This document shows, in pieces, positions 8,193 through 17,403 of a stretch of DNA of 63,809 nt. The first letter of the stretch is position 1; each line of letters opens with the position of its first letter. The stretch covers positions 1 to 63,809 of the forward strand of contig JAGAUA010000017.1 in NCBI GenBank assembly GCA_017847885.1, in the 5' to 3' direction. Both the position numbers and the translations under genes were made by a program. The stretch comes from Oscillospiraceae bacterium (GTDB lineage Bacteria > Bacillota > Clostridia > Oscillospirales > Ruminococcaceae). The notes beneath the pieces are model-generated. The model was not told where the DNA came from, did no database searches, and saw nothing but the letters and a program-made list of their open reading frames with translations.

Positions 8193-9182
8193 TTAATTTT
8201 TCTCCCAGAAACGGTCCTTTTCTTTTCCGTCAAGATTTTCGGCAAATACTGCCTTTAGCGTAATAAAAAGCTTTAGGTCGCAGAGAATGTGATAAAGCAG
8301 AGCGCGATTTTCAAATTCTTCTCTGCTTTTGGGAAGCTCTTCTTCCGAATAATGCAAAAACAACTCATCAAGATCTTTCAGAAGACTGACTGAATCATTT
8401 ATTTCGGAAAATTCCTCGCTCATTTTCAATAGAAATTCTGAAATAGGCTCGGCATAAACTGTGATACTGCCGAGTCGCTTTATATCTGTAAATATTCTCT
8501 TTAGAACCATGCACTGCTCTATTCTCATGTTCACATACTTGTAAAAGTAATCCTTCTCGTTCACATAGGAATTGCCGATATAGTTTACAGCTTCTCTGCG
8601 AAGAGCCTCAAGAAGACGATCGGTATCATCAAAACAGCTTCCCGTATAGTCATTTCTGTCATCGCGAAGAATATAGACCGACATTCTTTTTATTATAGTT
8701 CTGATGCGTTCGTCTGTTTCGTTTTGTATGCGCCGTATCTTTCGTATCCTTGAAGGCATGAAAACGTTCAGTATAACACCTATTCCTGCTCCGACTGCAA
8801 AAAGGGTACACTCATTTATGATCATATCAACAGATATATCTCCCGAAGCAAAATAATGAGTGGCAATAACGCAGTTCATAGCTACAGCTTCGTTCATATC
8901 AAGCAAACCGCATAATATCAGAAACAGCCCCAGCACTGCTCCAAACTGAACAAGTCCAAATCCCAAAATGCCGAAAACCGCTTTGCAAAGAACAGTAACG
9001 CCGCAGAATGCAATAAGTCTTTTCAGAGTTATCCTCAGGGTTTCTTTTCTTGTGTCTTGAATGGTGAGCAGGCAGATAACTCCTGCAGAAACAGCATAAT
9101 CAAGTTCAAGGGCGTATGCTATGGCAGCGGCTATAACTGCTCCTGCGGTGAGTTTTATTATTTTAACAAGGTCGATGTTCAA
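8193..9182 (-). CDS. Aromatic acid exporter (ArAE) family membrane protein
   Basis: 329 residues. The first 150 have about six hydrophobic helices typical of the FUSC/ArAE transporters; the charged C-terminal half (RIRKIRRIQNETDERI onward, with NSYVNEKDYFYKYV) matches the cytoplasmic domain found in the Gram-positive branch of this family. Members are thought to export aromatic acids or related compounds; substrate unknown here. The start is TTG at 9180-9182 with GAGGAA upstream. Monocistronic, convergent with trkH. Confidence 0.8.
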   Translation of the reverse strand: MNIDLVKIIKLTAGAVIAAAIAYALELDYAVSAGVICLLTIQDTRKETLRITLKRLIAFCGVTVLCKAVFGILGFGLVQFGAVLGLFLILCGLLDMNEAVAMNCVIATHYFASGDISVDMIINECTLFAVGAGIGVILNVFMPSRIRKIRRIQNETDERIRTIIKRMSVYILRDDRNDYTGSCFDDTDRLLEALRREAVNYIGNSYVNEKDYFYKYVNMRIEQCMVLKRIFTDIKRLGSITVYAEPISEFLLKMSEEFSEINDSVSLLKDLDELFLHYSEEELPKSREEFENRALLYHILCDLKLFITLKAVFAENLDGKEKDRFWEKN

Positions 9183-9259
9183 TTCTGTTCCTCACTTTCC
9201 GGGAATAATATCAACGATAACAGGTTTGGGATTATCGAATAAATGGGGGATTTTGTCAT

Positions 9260-9373
9260 TTATATCCTGATAAACAACACTTCATGCAGTGGATATATTA
9301 CACTGTTGATCCTTCGGTTATCCTCGATCTCTTCAAGTATTTCTTCAATACTCGGTTTTTCGTGGTACTTCAT
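9260..9373 (-). pseudogene. N-terminal remnant of an ISAs1/DDE-type transposase
   Basis: A 37-codon frame beginning MKYHEKPSIEEILEEIED and ending YPLHEVLFIRI. The pattern of D-x-R about a dozen residues before YPLxEVLFI resembles the DDE_Tnp_1-associated N-terminal domain of ISAs1/H-repeat transposases. The rest of the transposase is absent. A promoter-like pair sits just upstream (TGTCTA and ATTATA at 9416-9421 and 9393-9398 on the plus strand). A short, worn fragment; assignment is tentative. Confidence 0.5.
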
Positions 9374-9392
9374 TCCTTTGGTTTTTTCTTCT

Positions 9393-9421
9393 ATTATACC
9401 ATGATTTTTTAATTTTGTCTA
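9393..9421 (-). promoter_or_regulatory. Promoter-like pair before the transposase remnant
   Basis: Minus strand TAGACA, 17 bp, TATAAT. Confidence 0.4.
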
Positions 9422-9476
9422 TTTCGTTTACAGCTTTTTACTCGCTGAAATACCGTGATCATAATGTTTACAACTA

Positions 9477-9505
9477 TTGACAGTTTAGACAAAATGTGAT
9501 AAGAT
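9477..9505 (+). promoter_or_regulatory. Promoter of the BMP lipoprotein-chemoreceptor operon
   Basis: TTGACA (9477-9482), 17 bp, TAAGAT (9500-9505). The leader to the start codon is about 115 bases and contains no recognised riboswitch. Confidence 0.6.
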
Positions 9506-9626
9506 AATTGTATCAATTGATGAAAAGCATTACATACCTTTGCTGCAATAAAGAAGTCTTTATGTTCAGAGTAGGAATGTATGAATTATTTCTGCGGTAT
9601 TGATATTTTATTTAGGAAGTGATCAA

Positions 9627-10820
9627 ATGAATTTGAGAAAGTTTTCTGCTGTTTCTCTTTGTCTTGCAATGTCCGTTTCAATTTTAGGCGGCTGTGCTGC
9701 AAACACTAAGCTTGAAAGCTACGATGATTATGTGGTAAATACTGTCGCTGCATTAGATGAACAGGCTGCGGCTGATACGAATGCGGTCATAGGTATCCCA
9801 AAGGAAGACATAAGTGTAGGAGTTCTGTACATATCCGACCCTGCCGAGGGCAGCGGATATTCCTACACTCACGATCTGGGCATACAGGGAATGCAGAAAA
9901 ATCTCGGTCTTGCTGACAGTCAAATACATCGCGTCATTGTTGATGATTTGGATACTGTGGCTACCGAACAGGCAATAGATTCCCTCGTGGGGGACGGCTG
10001 CAATGTTATCTTTACCACCAGCTGGGGCTATATGGAAACTACCGCTGCCTGTGCAGAAAAGTATCCCGATGTGTATTTCTCCCACGGAACGGGCTACCTT
10101 TCCAACGGAAAGAACTTTACCAACTACTTCGGACGAATTTATCAGGCAAGATATCTTAGCGGTATCGTTGCAGGACTTAACACGGAGTCGGACAAGATAG
10201 GCTATGTTGCGGCAATGGGTACCGCAAGCTCCGAGGTGACCGGAGGTATTGACGCATTTGCTCTGGGAGTTTATTCCGTAAATCCGGACGCAGAGGTTTT
10301 TGTCAAGGTCACAAACAGCTGGTATGACCCCGATCTTGAATCGCAGTATGCCTTCGATCTTCTTGACGCAGGCTGCGATGTTATCACTCAGCACGCCGAT
10401 ACGGCTTATCCTGCCATAAATGCAGAAAGTAGGGGCGCATACGCTATCGGATACAATTCCGATATGAGCAAGGAAGCTCCCGATTCGGTACTGTGCAGTG
10501 TAATTTGGACATGGAGCGCCTATTATACCGAAGCTGTTCAGAGCATTATCAACGGCACATGGGACGGCGAGAATTATTACGGCGGACTTGCAGAGGGTCT
10601 TGTGGGCATAACAGATACGTCTGATTTCTGCAATCCCGAATGTAATGAAAAGGTTGCCGAGGCTACACAGCAGATGCTGAGCGGAAGCTTCAACGTATTT
10701 GACGGAGTTATAGAGACAAATACGGGCGAAACTGTGGGTGAGGAAGGCTCAACTCTCAGCGACGCTGATATAACAGGCGGCATTGACTGGTATTTTAAGA
10801 CCGTGACCGTGCTTGAATAA
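9627..10820 (+). CDS. BMP/PnrA-family substrate-binding lipoprotein
   Basis: 397 residues. Signal peptide with lipobox ILGGC near residue 22. The remainder is the BMP (PnrA/Med) periplasmic-binding fold, a family that mostly binds nucleosides: ISVGVLYISDPAEGSGYSY, then FTTSWGYMETT, FGRIYQARYLSGIVAG and YAIGYNSDMS. ATG at 9627 is chosen because AGGAAG precedes it and the signal peptide begins there; the frame is open further upstream. No ABC ATPase or permease lies nearby. Instead a chemoreceptor gene starts 14 bases after the stop, so the lipoprotein may present a ligand to that receptor rather than feed a transporter. Confidence 0.88.
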   Translation: MNLRKFSAVSLCLAMSVSILGGCAANTKLESYDDYVVNTVAALDEQAAADTNAVIGIPKEDISVGVLYISDPAEGSGYSYTHDLGIQGMQKNLGLADSQIHRVIVDDLDTVATEQAIDSLVGDGCNVIFTTSWGYMETTAACAEKYPDVYFSHGTGYLSNGKNFTNYFGRIYQARYLSGIVAGLNTESDKIGYVAAMGTASSEVTGGIDAFALGVYSVNPDAEVFVKVTNSWYDPDLESQYAFDLLDAGCDVITQHADTAYPAINAESRGAYAIGYNSDMSKEAPDSVLCSVIWTWSAYYTEAVQSIINGTWDGENYYGGLAEGLVGITDTSDFCNPECNEKVAEATQQMLSGSFNVFDGVIETNTGETVGEEGSTLSDADITGGIDWYFKTVTVLE

Positions 10821-10834
10821 AGGAGGAATATGAA

Positions 10835-12538
10835 ATGAAAGTGAGCATACTTGCTAAATTCCTTTGCGGAGCGGTTCTTCCTATTCTTGTTCTGGGCGGA
10901 GTAATTTACTACATTGCCGAAACAACTTTCCGAAGCTCTGTTCTGGAGCAGGCTGAAAATGCGATGAGAAATACAGCTACCTGTACTCTTGCCGCTTATG
11001 AAACAAATTCGGGAGAATACTATATTTCTAAAAACGGCGATGTTTGGAAGGGCGGATATAATATTTCCCTCTCCGACAATCTTATTGACGGTATAGCAGG
11101 GGACGACGGAACTGTTGTAACATTCTTTTACGGTGCAGACAGAATAATGACCTCCGCCAAGGACAGCGATGGCAGAAGGCTTCTTGACACTCCTGCAGGC
11201 GACAAGATTGTTGCCGAGGTGCTTAATGGCGGAAACGAATATTTCAGCAGCTCCGTATACATTGACGGAACTGTCTATTACGGCTATTACATACCCGTTT
11301 ATCAGGACAGCGGCAGCTCTCCTGTGGGAATGGTCTTTGCCGGACAGATAAAGGAACAGGTGGACAGCAGCATTAACAGCCTTATCAGCAAGATACTTGT
11401 TGTAGTGTTCGTTATTGCAGCGGCAGGACTGCTTCTGGCAGTGTTCGTGGCAATGTCGGTGACAGGGGCAATAAACAAGGGCGTAAATGTTCTCAAGGAG
11501 CTTGCTTCGGGCAATCTGTCGGCGAACGTACCAAGGAGTATCACACGCCGCAGAGACGAGGCAGGCGAGCTTGCAAGGGCGGTTGAGGAACTGAAAAATT
11601 CTCTGACGGACATCATCTCCCGTCTTAAAGCAAACTCAGATTCGCTGCTTAATGCATCGGAAATACTCAACAATATGGCAGCAAGGACTATGAATACTCT
11701 TGATGGTTTTGAGTCTGCGATATCGGATATGACCTCGGGCGCAAACAGGCAGGCTGAAGAAATGAACAGCGCAGGCAACAGCGTGTCCGTAATGAGCAGC
11801 GTTATCGGCACTACTACCGATGAAATTGCCGCACTTAATGAAAACTCGGAAAGTATGCTCCGAAACAGCGATACTGCGGCGGTAAATCTTAAAAATCTCC
11901 TTGACGTAAACAGTAAGGTAAGAGACTCTATTGACATAATCGGTGAAAGCACGGCTCAGACAGACAGCTCTATCAATGAGATAAGCGAAGCTGCAAAAAT
12001 GGTGTCGGAAATAGCTGAGGAAACCTCTATCCTCAGTATCAATGCCAATATCGAGGCTGCAAGAGCAGGAGAATACGGACGTGGATTTGCAGTAGTCGCT
12101 TCTCAGGTAAGAACTCTTGCTGTGGAATCTACAAAATGCGGAAAACAGATACAGGAACTCGTAGAACGTCTTACCTCAGATTCTGCGCTTACCATGAAAA
12201 CAATGAAGGAAGCAAAGCAGATAATCACCGACCAGAGCGCAAGTATGGAACATACTGCTGCTGCAGTCAGCGAGGTCATCGGAGGAATACACTCTTCCGC
12301 CGACAGCATCCGCGTAATCGAAAAGCATACGGCACAGCTTGAAAATGTCCGTGCGGATATTGTAAAAATGGTAGACGATCTTACTGTCATTGCAGGTAAT
12401 ACTGCGGAGCTTTCCAACAGGACCAGCGGAGAAGCAGCGGAAATGTCCTCGGGCTTTTCCGAGATCGGACGTTCTGCCGCAGAACTTAAGCGTATTGCCG
12501 ATGAGCTTTCACAGTGCGTGAACGAATTCAGGATATAG
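10835..12538 (+). CDS. Methyl-accepting chemotaxis protein with Cache-like sensor
   Basis: 567 residues. Membrane helix at about 8-28, an outer sensor of about 150 residues with Cache-like features (VYIDGTVYYGYYIPVY), second helix at about 186-210, HAMP, then the cytoplasmic coiled-coil signalling domain. The hairpin tip that contacts CheW/CheA is intact (NIEAARAGEYGRGFAVVA near residue 405). AAAGGAGGAATATGAA gives a strong ribosome site. It directly follows the BMP lipoprotein and precedes a diguanylate cyclase, suggesting one sensory module. No che or flagellar genes are in the window, so the output (motility or another Che-like pathway) is unknown. Confidence 0.92.
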   Translation: MKVSILAKFLCGAVLPILVLGGVIYYIAETTFRSSVLEQAENAMRNTATCTLAAYETNSGEYYISKNGDVWKGGYNISLSDNLIDGIAGDDGTVVTFFYGADRIMTSAKDSDGRRLLDTPAGDKIVAEVLNGGNEYFSSSVYIDGTVYYGYYIPVYQDSGSSPVGMVFAGQIKEQVDSSINSLISKILVVVFVIAAAGLLLAVFVAMSVTGAINKGVNVLKELASGNLSANVPRSITRRRDEAGELARAVEELKNSLTDIISRLKANSDSLLNASEILNNMAARTMNTLDGFESAISDMTSGANRQAEEMNSAGNSVSVMSSVIGTTTDEIAALNENSESMLRNSDTAAVNLKNLLDVNSKVRDSIDIIGESTAQTDSSINEISEAAKMVSEIAEETSILSINANIEAARAGEYGRGFAVVASQVRTLAVESTKCGKQIQELVERLTSDSALTMKTMKEAKQIITDQSASMEHTAAAVSEVIGGIHSSADSIRVIEKHTAQLENVRADIVKMVDDLTVIAGNTAELSNRTSGEAAEMSSGFSEIGRSAAELKRIADELSQCVNEFRI

Positions 12539-12600
12539 TTCCCCCAAAATAAGAGTATACACGCATATAGAAGCATAAACGTCTTTAGGGGTTGATAGGC

Positions 12601-13752
12601 TTGTCTGTTATTTTGACGATGAGAGAGGAAACTGTTTGTCTGCTTGTCCTCATTTTCCTTATATGCTATCATTCGATTTATAAAAACAATGACGAAAACA
12701 ACGATGGAAAATCGTTTCTGAAAATAGCTTTCTACGCTATGGGGCACGTAATACTCGATCTGATAACGGTCATAACCGTAAACAATCTCAGCGTTGTTCC
12801 CGAGTGGCTGAACAAGATACTTCACGTAGCCTTCTTCTGTTTCGGCGTATTGTTTATAATGGAATTTCTGGATTATGTCATTAAGCTGACAATGCCTTAC
12901 AAGCTTCTTAAGGCATACCGCCGCATCAAGCTTTTACCGGTTGCGGTGATAATATTTCTGTCATTCATCCTGCCTATAGAGTATGTTGAGGGCAGGGGTA
13001 CAAACTACAGCTACGGTCCGCTTCTTTTCGCTTGCTACGGTTTATTTGCCGTCTACTGCATAACCGCAATGGTGCTGGTTTTAGTGAATTTTAAAAGTCT
13101 GGATAAGAGAATACGTCTTGCCGTTCTGCCGACCATCACGCTTATGGCTGTGATGGTCTCTGTGCAGGCAGTTGTTCCCGAGCTGCTTATAACGGGAGCA
13201 AGTGTAACCTTTGTCTGCATAGGTCTTTTCGTTACGGTGGATGACCCCGTTTCCGCATATCTGGAACAGGCACTTTGGGATAATGCCACGGGTGTCCGCA
13301 ACAAAAACAGCTTTGAGAAGCAGATGTCCGCACTGGAAAAGAAATATCAAAACAAGCAGCTTAGCATAGGCTTTGTTATCTGCGATCTGAACGGTCTTAA
13401 GCTTATAAACGACAATTACGGTCACGCCGAGGGTGACAAGCTTATCAAAGCGGCTGCCAAAGTTCTTCTGGAAAATCTGCAAAACGCATACAATGTTTAC
13501 AGGATAGGCGGTGATGAATTTGCGGTGATATACATTTCCCCAAATGATGAAGAGGTAAAGGCGGAAATTGAAAACGTCCGCACCGCCTGCGATAACTACA
13601 AGGGCATCCCCATAAAGCTTAGCATTGCTATGGGATATGCTTCGGGAACAAGCAGTTCTTCGGGATTTATGGAAATATACAGTCACGCAGACTCTCTTAT
13701 GTATGAAAACAAATCGGAAATAAAAAAGCTCTATCCCGAGTTTTACAGATGA
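12601..13752 (+). CDS. Membrane diguanylate cyclase (GGDEF)
   Basis: About 383 residues: six or seven membrane segments over the first 215, then a GGDEF domain. The active site is intact (RIGGDEFAV), with the metal and substrate motif DLNGLKLINDNYGHAEGD, so it should make c-di-GMP from two GTP. No RxxD inhibitory site precedes the motif. The start is uncertain: TTG 12601 has AGGGG nine bases upstream; ATG 12619 lacks a ribosome site. It lies 62 bases after the chemoreceptor, with a terminator after it, so it could share that transcript. Confidence 0.88.
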   Translation: MSVILTMREETVCLLVLIFLICYHSIYKNNDENNDGKSFLKIAFYAMGHVILDLITVITVNNLSVVPEWLNKILHVAFFCFGVLFIMEFLDYVIKLTMPYKLLKAYRRIKLLPVAVIIFLSFILPIEYVEGRGTNYSYGPLLFACYGLFAVYCITAMVLVLVNFKSLDKRIRLAVLPTITLMAVMVSVQAVVPELLITGASVTFVCIGLFVTVDDPVSAYLEQALWDNATGVRNKNSFEKQMSALEKKYQNKQLSIGFVICDLNGLKLINDNYGHAEGDKLIKAAAKVLLENLQNAYNVYRIGGDEFAVIYISPNDEEVKAEIENVRTACDNYKGIPIKLSIAMGYASGTSSSSGFMEIYSHADSLMYENKSEIKKLYPEFYR

Positions 13753-13758
13753 TAAACG

Positions 13759-13795
13759 TCGGTCTTATCCATAAAAATAGGATAAGACCGTTTTT
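13759..13795 (+). terminator. Intrinsic terminator after the cyclase gene
   Basis: CGGTCTTATCC and GGATAAGACCG form a perfect stem around ATAAAAATA, followed by TTTTTC. Confidence 0.85.
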
Positions 13796-13979
13796 CATCC
13801 GGCGCGTAAATTTAAGTGCGGATATTTCAAGCCGCTTGACGGCAAGCCCCCAAAAATCACAGCGCCCGGTAATCGTCACCGGTTGATCTCCGAACATTTT
13901 TAGCAAAGCCAATAAAATTGCGTAATTCACTAAGGATATGCTCAATTAATTCAATATTGCAGAATGTTCGAAAATACCC
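13796..13979. other. Intergenic stretch without a visible gene
   Basis: Between the terminator at 13795 and the promoter at 13980 no coding frame, RNA or repeat is seen, apart from a small inverted pair around GGTAATCGTCACCGG. Confidence 0.5.
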
Positions 13980-14008
13980 TTGACATATGAAGCTTATTAT
14001 GATACAAT
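13980..14008 (+). promoter_or_regulatory. Promoter of the FtsX-type ABC exporter operon
   Basis: TTGACA (13980-13985), 17 bp, TACAAT (14003-14008). The leader to the permease gene is about 170 bases and holds the micro-ORF at 14081. Confidence 0.65.
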
Positions 14009-14080
14009 AATAATCGACAGGCAGTCGGTCTATGATTTGTTGTCTGTTGTAAATCTATCCATCGAAAGGAATATCATAAA

Positions 14081-14134
14081 ATGAAAGTTTTGATGGTGAA
14101 AAATATGCAGGCATATGTGCGGCAAAGGCGATAA
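14081..14134 (+). CDS. 17-residue leader peptide upstream of the ABC exporter
   Basis: ATG with AAAGGA ten bases upstream opens a 17-codon frame, MKVLMVKNMQAYVRQRR, ending TAA at 14134, 54 bases before the permease start. It is basic and too short for a domain. Its place between a promoter and an exporter suits a leader peptide controlling translation of the operon, but no clear terminator follows it. Unlike the leader at 42196, alternate folding cannot be shown by eye. Confidence 0.4.
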   Translation: MKVLMVKNMQAYVRQRR

Positions 14135-14188
14135 GTGCTAATTATTTGGTGCTGACTTAAAGCGCAAGATTTTCGGAGGGTATTTTCT

Positions 14189-16429
14189 ATGATAAAAAAG
14201 CTGATATTTAATGATGTGAAAAACAACAAGCTTATGTCCGCGGCGTCTGTCTTTTTTATGACAGCTTCGGCTATGCTTCTTGCCCTTGCGGTGATGCTGT
14301 CTGCAGACCTTATGGGCGCGGTGGAAAAATCTGCGGAAAGAGCAAACATACCCGATATTATGCAGATGCACACAGGCAGCATTGACGAAACCCTAATAAA
14401 AGAATTTGCCGAAAGCCGCAGCGAGGTAAGAGACTGGCAGATATGCCGTTTCCTTAATCTGAATAACAGTGAGATAACTCTCGGCAGCCATAGTCTTGCG
14501 GACAGCACCCAAGACAACGGTATCAGCGTTCAGGGGGAACGTTTCGACTATATGCTGGGTATGGATAACGAGCTTCCCGATGTCCGTGAGGGTCAGGTGT
14601 ATGTTCCGATATGCTATCGGAAAATGTATGAGCTGTCTGTTGGGGATATAATGAAGATAGGCGGCAGCGAGCTTGTTATTGCAGGCTTTATTCGGGACGC
14701 ACAGATGAATTCTATGCTTGCGTCATCGAAGCGTTTCCTTGTAAATGCCGCCGATTATGAGAAAATAAGACCTCGGGGTGAAGAAGAATATCTCATAGAG
14801 TTTCTCTTGACAAGCGGCTCGGATATAAATGAATTCAGCACAGCATACGCGGCAGCAGGACTTCCGTCCAACGGTCCTGCCATAACAAAGCCCCTTATCA
14901 GCATGATGAACGCATTGTCCGACGGGATAATGATACTGATAATTTTGCTGGTGGGCATTGCAGTTATACTCATTTCCATTCTGTGCATACGCTTTATTCT
15001 GCTTTTGCAGACGGAACGTGACAGAACGGAGATATGCACATTGAAAGCGCTGGGCATTGAAAAATCGGATATAAAGCGGATATATTTCTCCAAATATCTG
15101 ATGTTCTCGTTCTGCGGAGCGGTTATCGGACTTGCGGCGGCTTTTCTGCTCCGTTTGCCTTTAGGGGAAGAAATCCGTGAGTTTTATGGGACGGGCGATA
15201 ACGGTATAATTTCCTGTATTCTTTCCATATCGGCGGCGGCTGTTGCTGAGGGGGTAATTCTCCTTGCCGTTTGGAAAATACTCAAAAAAACAGATAATAT
15301 GCCGCCTGTTGAAGCAATGGTTTCGGCAAATGACAGCGAAAGAAGCGGCAGACGTGGGCAGTATCTGCTGATAGGCTTTGTGACTGCCATATGCACGTTC
15401 ATAATGCTTGTGCCGCAGAATTTGTACACAACAATGTCTGCACCCGATTTTGTATCATATATGGGCATAGGAAACAGTGATATGCGCATAGATGTCCGCA
15501 TGACGGAGGATATCGGCAAAGCGACGGAGAGGATAGCGTCGGAGCTTGAAACGGATAAAAATGTTCTGAAATATTCTGTGCTTTGCACCAAGACGCTTAC
15601 GGCAGAGCTTTCGGACAAAGCGGCTGTAAATCTGTCTGTTGAAACAGGCGACCACACGTTATTTCCCGTAATTTATTCAAAAGGAAGATACCCCGAAAAG
15701 GAAAATGAGATAGCCCTTTCCTCGATGAACGCAAAGGAACTCGGTCTTGATGTAGGCAGCGAGCTGTACCTTACTGTGGACGGCGAAAAAACGAAATATA
15801 CTGTCTGCGGCATATATTCCGATATCACAAACGGCGGAAAGACAGCCAAAGCGTGCAGCACGGCAGGCGGAGACAGCATTGTGTGGAGTGTTATTTATGT
15901 TTCTCTTGCAGATGGCGCAAATAAGGACGGCTGGACCGAGCATTACCGCAGTCTTGGCGCTGATGTAACCGACATTGCGGATTATATCGGCAAAACCTAC
16001 GGTCAGACGCTTGATACAGTAAGCTCTGCTGCAAAGGTGTCGGCGGTGACGGGTGCGGCTGTAACAGCTGTGGTGGTAATGCTGTTCATGCGGCTTATTG
16101 CAGAGAAAAAACGCGGTGAAATATCCCTTCAAAAGGCTCTTGGATTTAAGGCAAAAGATATTATGCGTTCATATTTTGCAAAGGGAATAATACCTGCCGT
16201 GTCAGGCATTGCGGTCGGAGTTTTGTCGGCAAACATTTTAGGAGAAATGCTCTGCGGAGCGGCACTGAAGCTGCTCGGTGCAGACAGCTTCAGATTTGTC
16301 ATTGACGGCGGAAGAGTGTATTTTATTCTGCCGATGATAATTGTCATAACCTCGGCATCTGCGGTGCTGACGGGTATATATCCCATAAAAAATGTAAGGG
16401 CATACGAATGTTGTTATGGAAAGGAATAA
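14189..16429 (+). CDS. FtsX/MacB-type ABC transporter permease
   Basis: 746 residues with the duplicated layout of large FtsX-like permeases: an N-terminal membrane helix, an outer domain, three helices (about 245-360), a further helix, a second outer domain (about 420-600), then three C-terminal helices. The coupling segments RTEICTLKALGIEKSDIKRIYF and KRGEISLQKALGFKAKDI, one in each half, are typical. Such permeases pair with a MacB/LolD-like ATPase and commonly export or sense antimicrobial peptides. The ATPase gene starts five bases after this stop. CGGAGG precedes the ATG. Confidence 0.9.
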   Translation: MIKKLIFNDVKNNKLMSAASVFFMTASAMLLALAVMLSADLMGAVEKSAERANIPDIMQMHTGSIDETLIKEFAESRSEVRDWQICRFLNLNNSEITLGSHSLADSTQDNGISVQGERFDYMLGMDNELPDVREGQVYVPICYRKMYELSVGDIMKIGGSELVIAGFIRDAQMNSMLASSKRFLVNAADYEKIRPRGEEEYLIEFLLTSGSDINEFSTAYAAAGLPSNGPAITKPLISMMNALSDGIMILIILLVGIAVILISILCIRFILLLQTERDRTEICTLKALGIEKSDIKRIYFSKYLMFSFCGAVIGLAAAFLLRLPLGEEIREFYGTGDNGIISCILSISAAAVAEGVILLAVWKILKKTDNMPPVEAMVSANDSERSGRRGQYLLIGFVTAICTFIMLVPQNLYTTMSAPDFVSYMGIGNSDMRIDVRMTEDIGKATERIASELETDKNVLKYSVLCTKTLTAELSDKAAVNLSVETGDHTLFPVIYSKGRYPEKENEIALSSMNAKELGLDVGSELYLTVDGEKTKYTVCGIYSDITNGGKTAKACSTAGGDSIVWSVIYVSLADGANKDGWTEHYRSLGADVTDIADYIGKTYGQTLDTVSSAAKVSAVTGAAVTAVVVMLFMRLIAEKKRGEISLQKALGFKAKDIMRSYFAKGIIPAVSGIAVGVLSANILGEMLCGAALKLLGADSFRFVIDGGRVYFILPMIIVITSASAVLTGIYPIKNVRAYECCYGKE

Positions 16430-16433
16430 TGTT

Positions 16434-17180
16434 ATGAACTACCTGCTCAAAGTTGAAAATTTATGCAAGGATAACATACTGAATAATATCACGTTTAGTG
16501 TTGAATGGGGTGAAATGACTGCTGTAATGGGACCCTCGGGCTCGGGAAAATCCACGCTGCTTTACAATATTGCAGGTATGGATAACCCCACAGGCGGCAG
16601 AGTATGGCTTGGCAGCAGCGAGATTACCTCTATGACAGAGGACGAGAAAGCGTCTGTCCGTCTGCATAAAACGGGGTTTGTTTTTCAGCAGATGAATATG
16701 ATGAAAAATCTGAGTATTATGGATAATATCCTTCTCCCTGCAATTCACGCCAACAAAGGAAAAAGCGGAAAAACCAAAAAGGAACTGACGGAAAGAGCGG
16801 AGCTTCTGATGAAAAAGCTTTCCGTTTCGGAAATAGCCGAGCGCAGCGTAAAAGAGGTATCGGGAGGACAGCTACAGCGTGCGTGCATATGCCGAAGCAT
16901 GATGAACGAACCGATGATACTTTTTGCGGACGAACCCACAGGAGCGCTGAATAAAAGTGCTGCTGCCGAAGTTATGGCAGAGTTTGAAAAGCTGAACAGC
17001 GAGGGGACGACTATACTTATGGTTACCCATGACAGCAAGGTTGCCGCTGCTTGCAGCCGTGTGCTGTATCTTCTTGACGGACGTATCTGCGGAGAAATAA
17101 AGCTGGGCAAGCCCGTAAAAGGAACAGAGCGGCAGCGTGAGGAAAAGCTGAACGGCTGGCTGTCGGAAATGGGCTGGTGA
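16434..17180 (+). CDS. MacB/LolD-type ABC transporter ATP-binding protein
   Basis: 248 residues. All nucleotide-binding motifs are present: Walker A GPSGSGKST, Q-loop FVFQQMNMM, signature VSGGQLQRA, Walker B ILFADEPTGAL and H-loop VTHDS. The start ATG 16434 has GGAAAGGA eight bases upstream; an ATG at 16416 inside the upstream gene is open but lacks a ribosome site. It powers the permease encoded just upstream. Resistance or stress transporters of this kind are often inducible; no two-component genes are adjacent here. Confidence 0.92.
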   Translation: MNYLLKVENLCKDNILNNITFSVEWGEMTAVMGPSGSGKSTLLYNIAGMDNPTGGRVWLGSSEITSMTEDEKASVRLHKTGFVFQQMNMMKNLSIMDNILLPAIHANKGKSGKTKKELTERAELLMKKLSVSEIAERSVKEVSGGQLQRACICRSMMNEPMILFADEPTGALNKSAAAEVMAEFEKLNSEGTTILMVTHDSKVAAACSRVLYLLDGRICGEIKLGKPVKGTERQREEKLNGWLSEMGW

Positions 17181-17186
17181 ATCAGC

Positions 17187-17215
17187 TTGACAAAAGCGGA
17201 CGGGTGTGGTACAAT
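17187..17215 (+). promoter_or_regulatory. Promoter-like pair after the exporter operon
   Basis: TTGACA, 17 bp, TACAAT. The next 130 bases carry a short open frame (GTG near 17204 to TGA near 17302) without a ribosome site, perhaps a remnant, before the second promoter at 17346. Confidence 0.45.
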
Positions 17216-17345
17216 AACAGCCAAAACGGCTTGGCAAACCTATTCGGAAATATCGGGATAACCTTAGGCGCAGCGCTTGAAGCACACAGTTCATTATGCT
17301 GATTTGCATTTCACAGCGCATAATTGCATTTCACATACCAAAAGC

Positions 17346-17374
17346 TTGAATCTCCGTATCAATGCTGATATACT
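17346..17374 (+). promoter_or_regulatory. Promoter of the esterase-LytTR-DUF3021 operon
   Basis: TTGAAT (17346-17351), 17 bp, TATACT (17369-17374), 30 bases before the start codon. Confidence 0.65.
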
Positions 17375-17403
17375 CATGATATCAACAGAAAAGGAGATTT
17401 ACC

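Noticed and set aside
11302..12825. Minus-strand frames opposite the chemoreceptor and cyclase genes
   Set aside because: They are shadows of long coiled-coil coding sequence.
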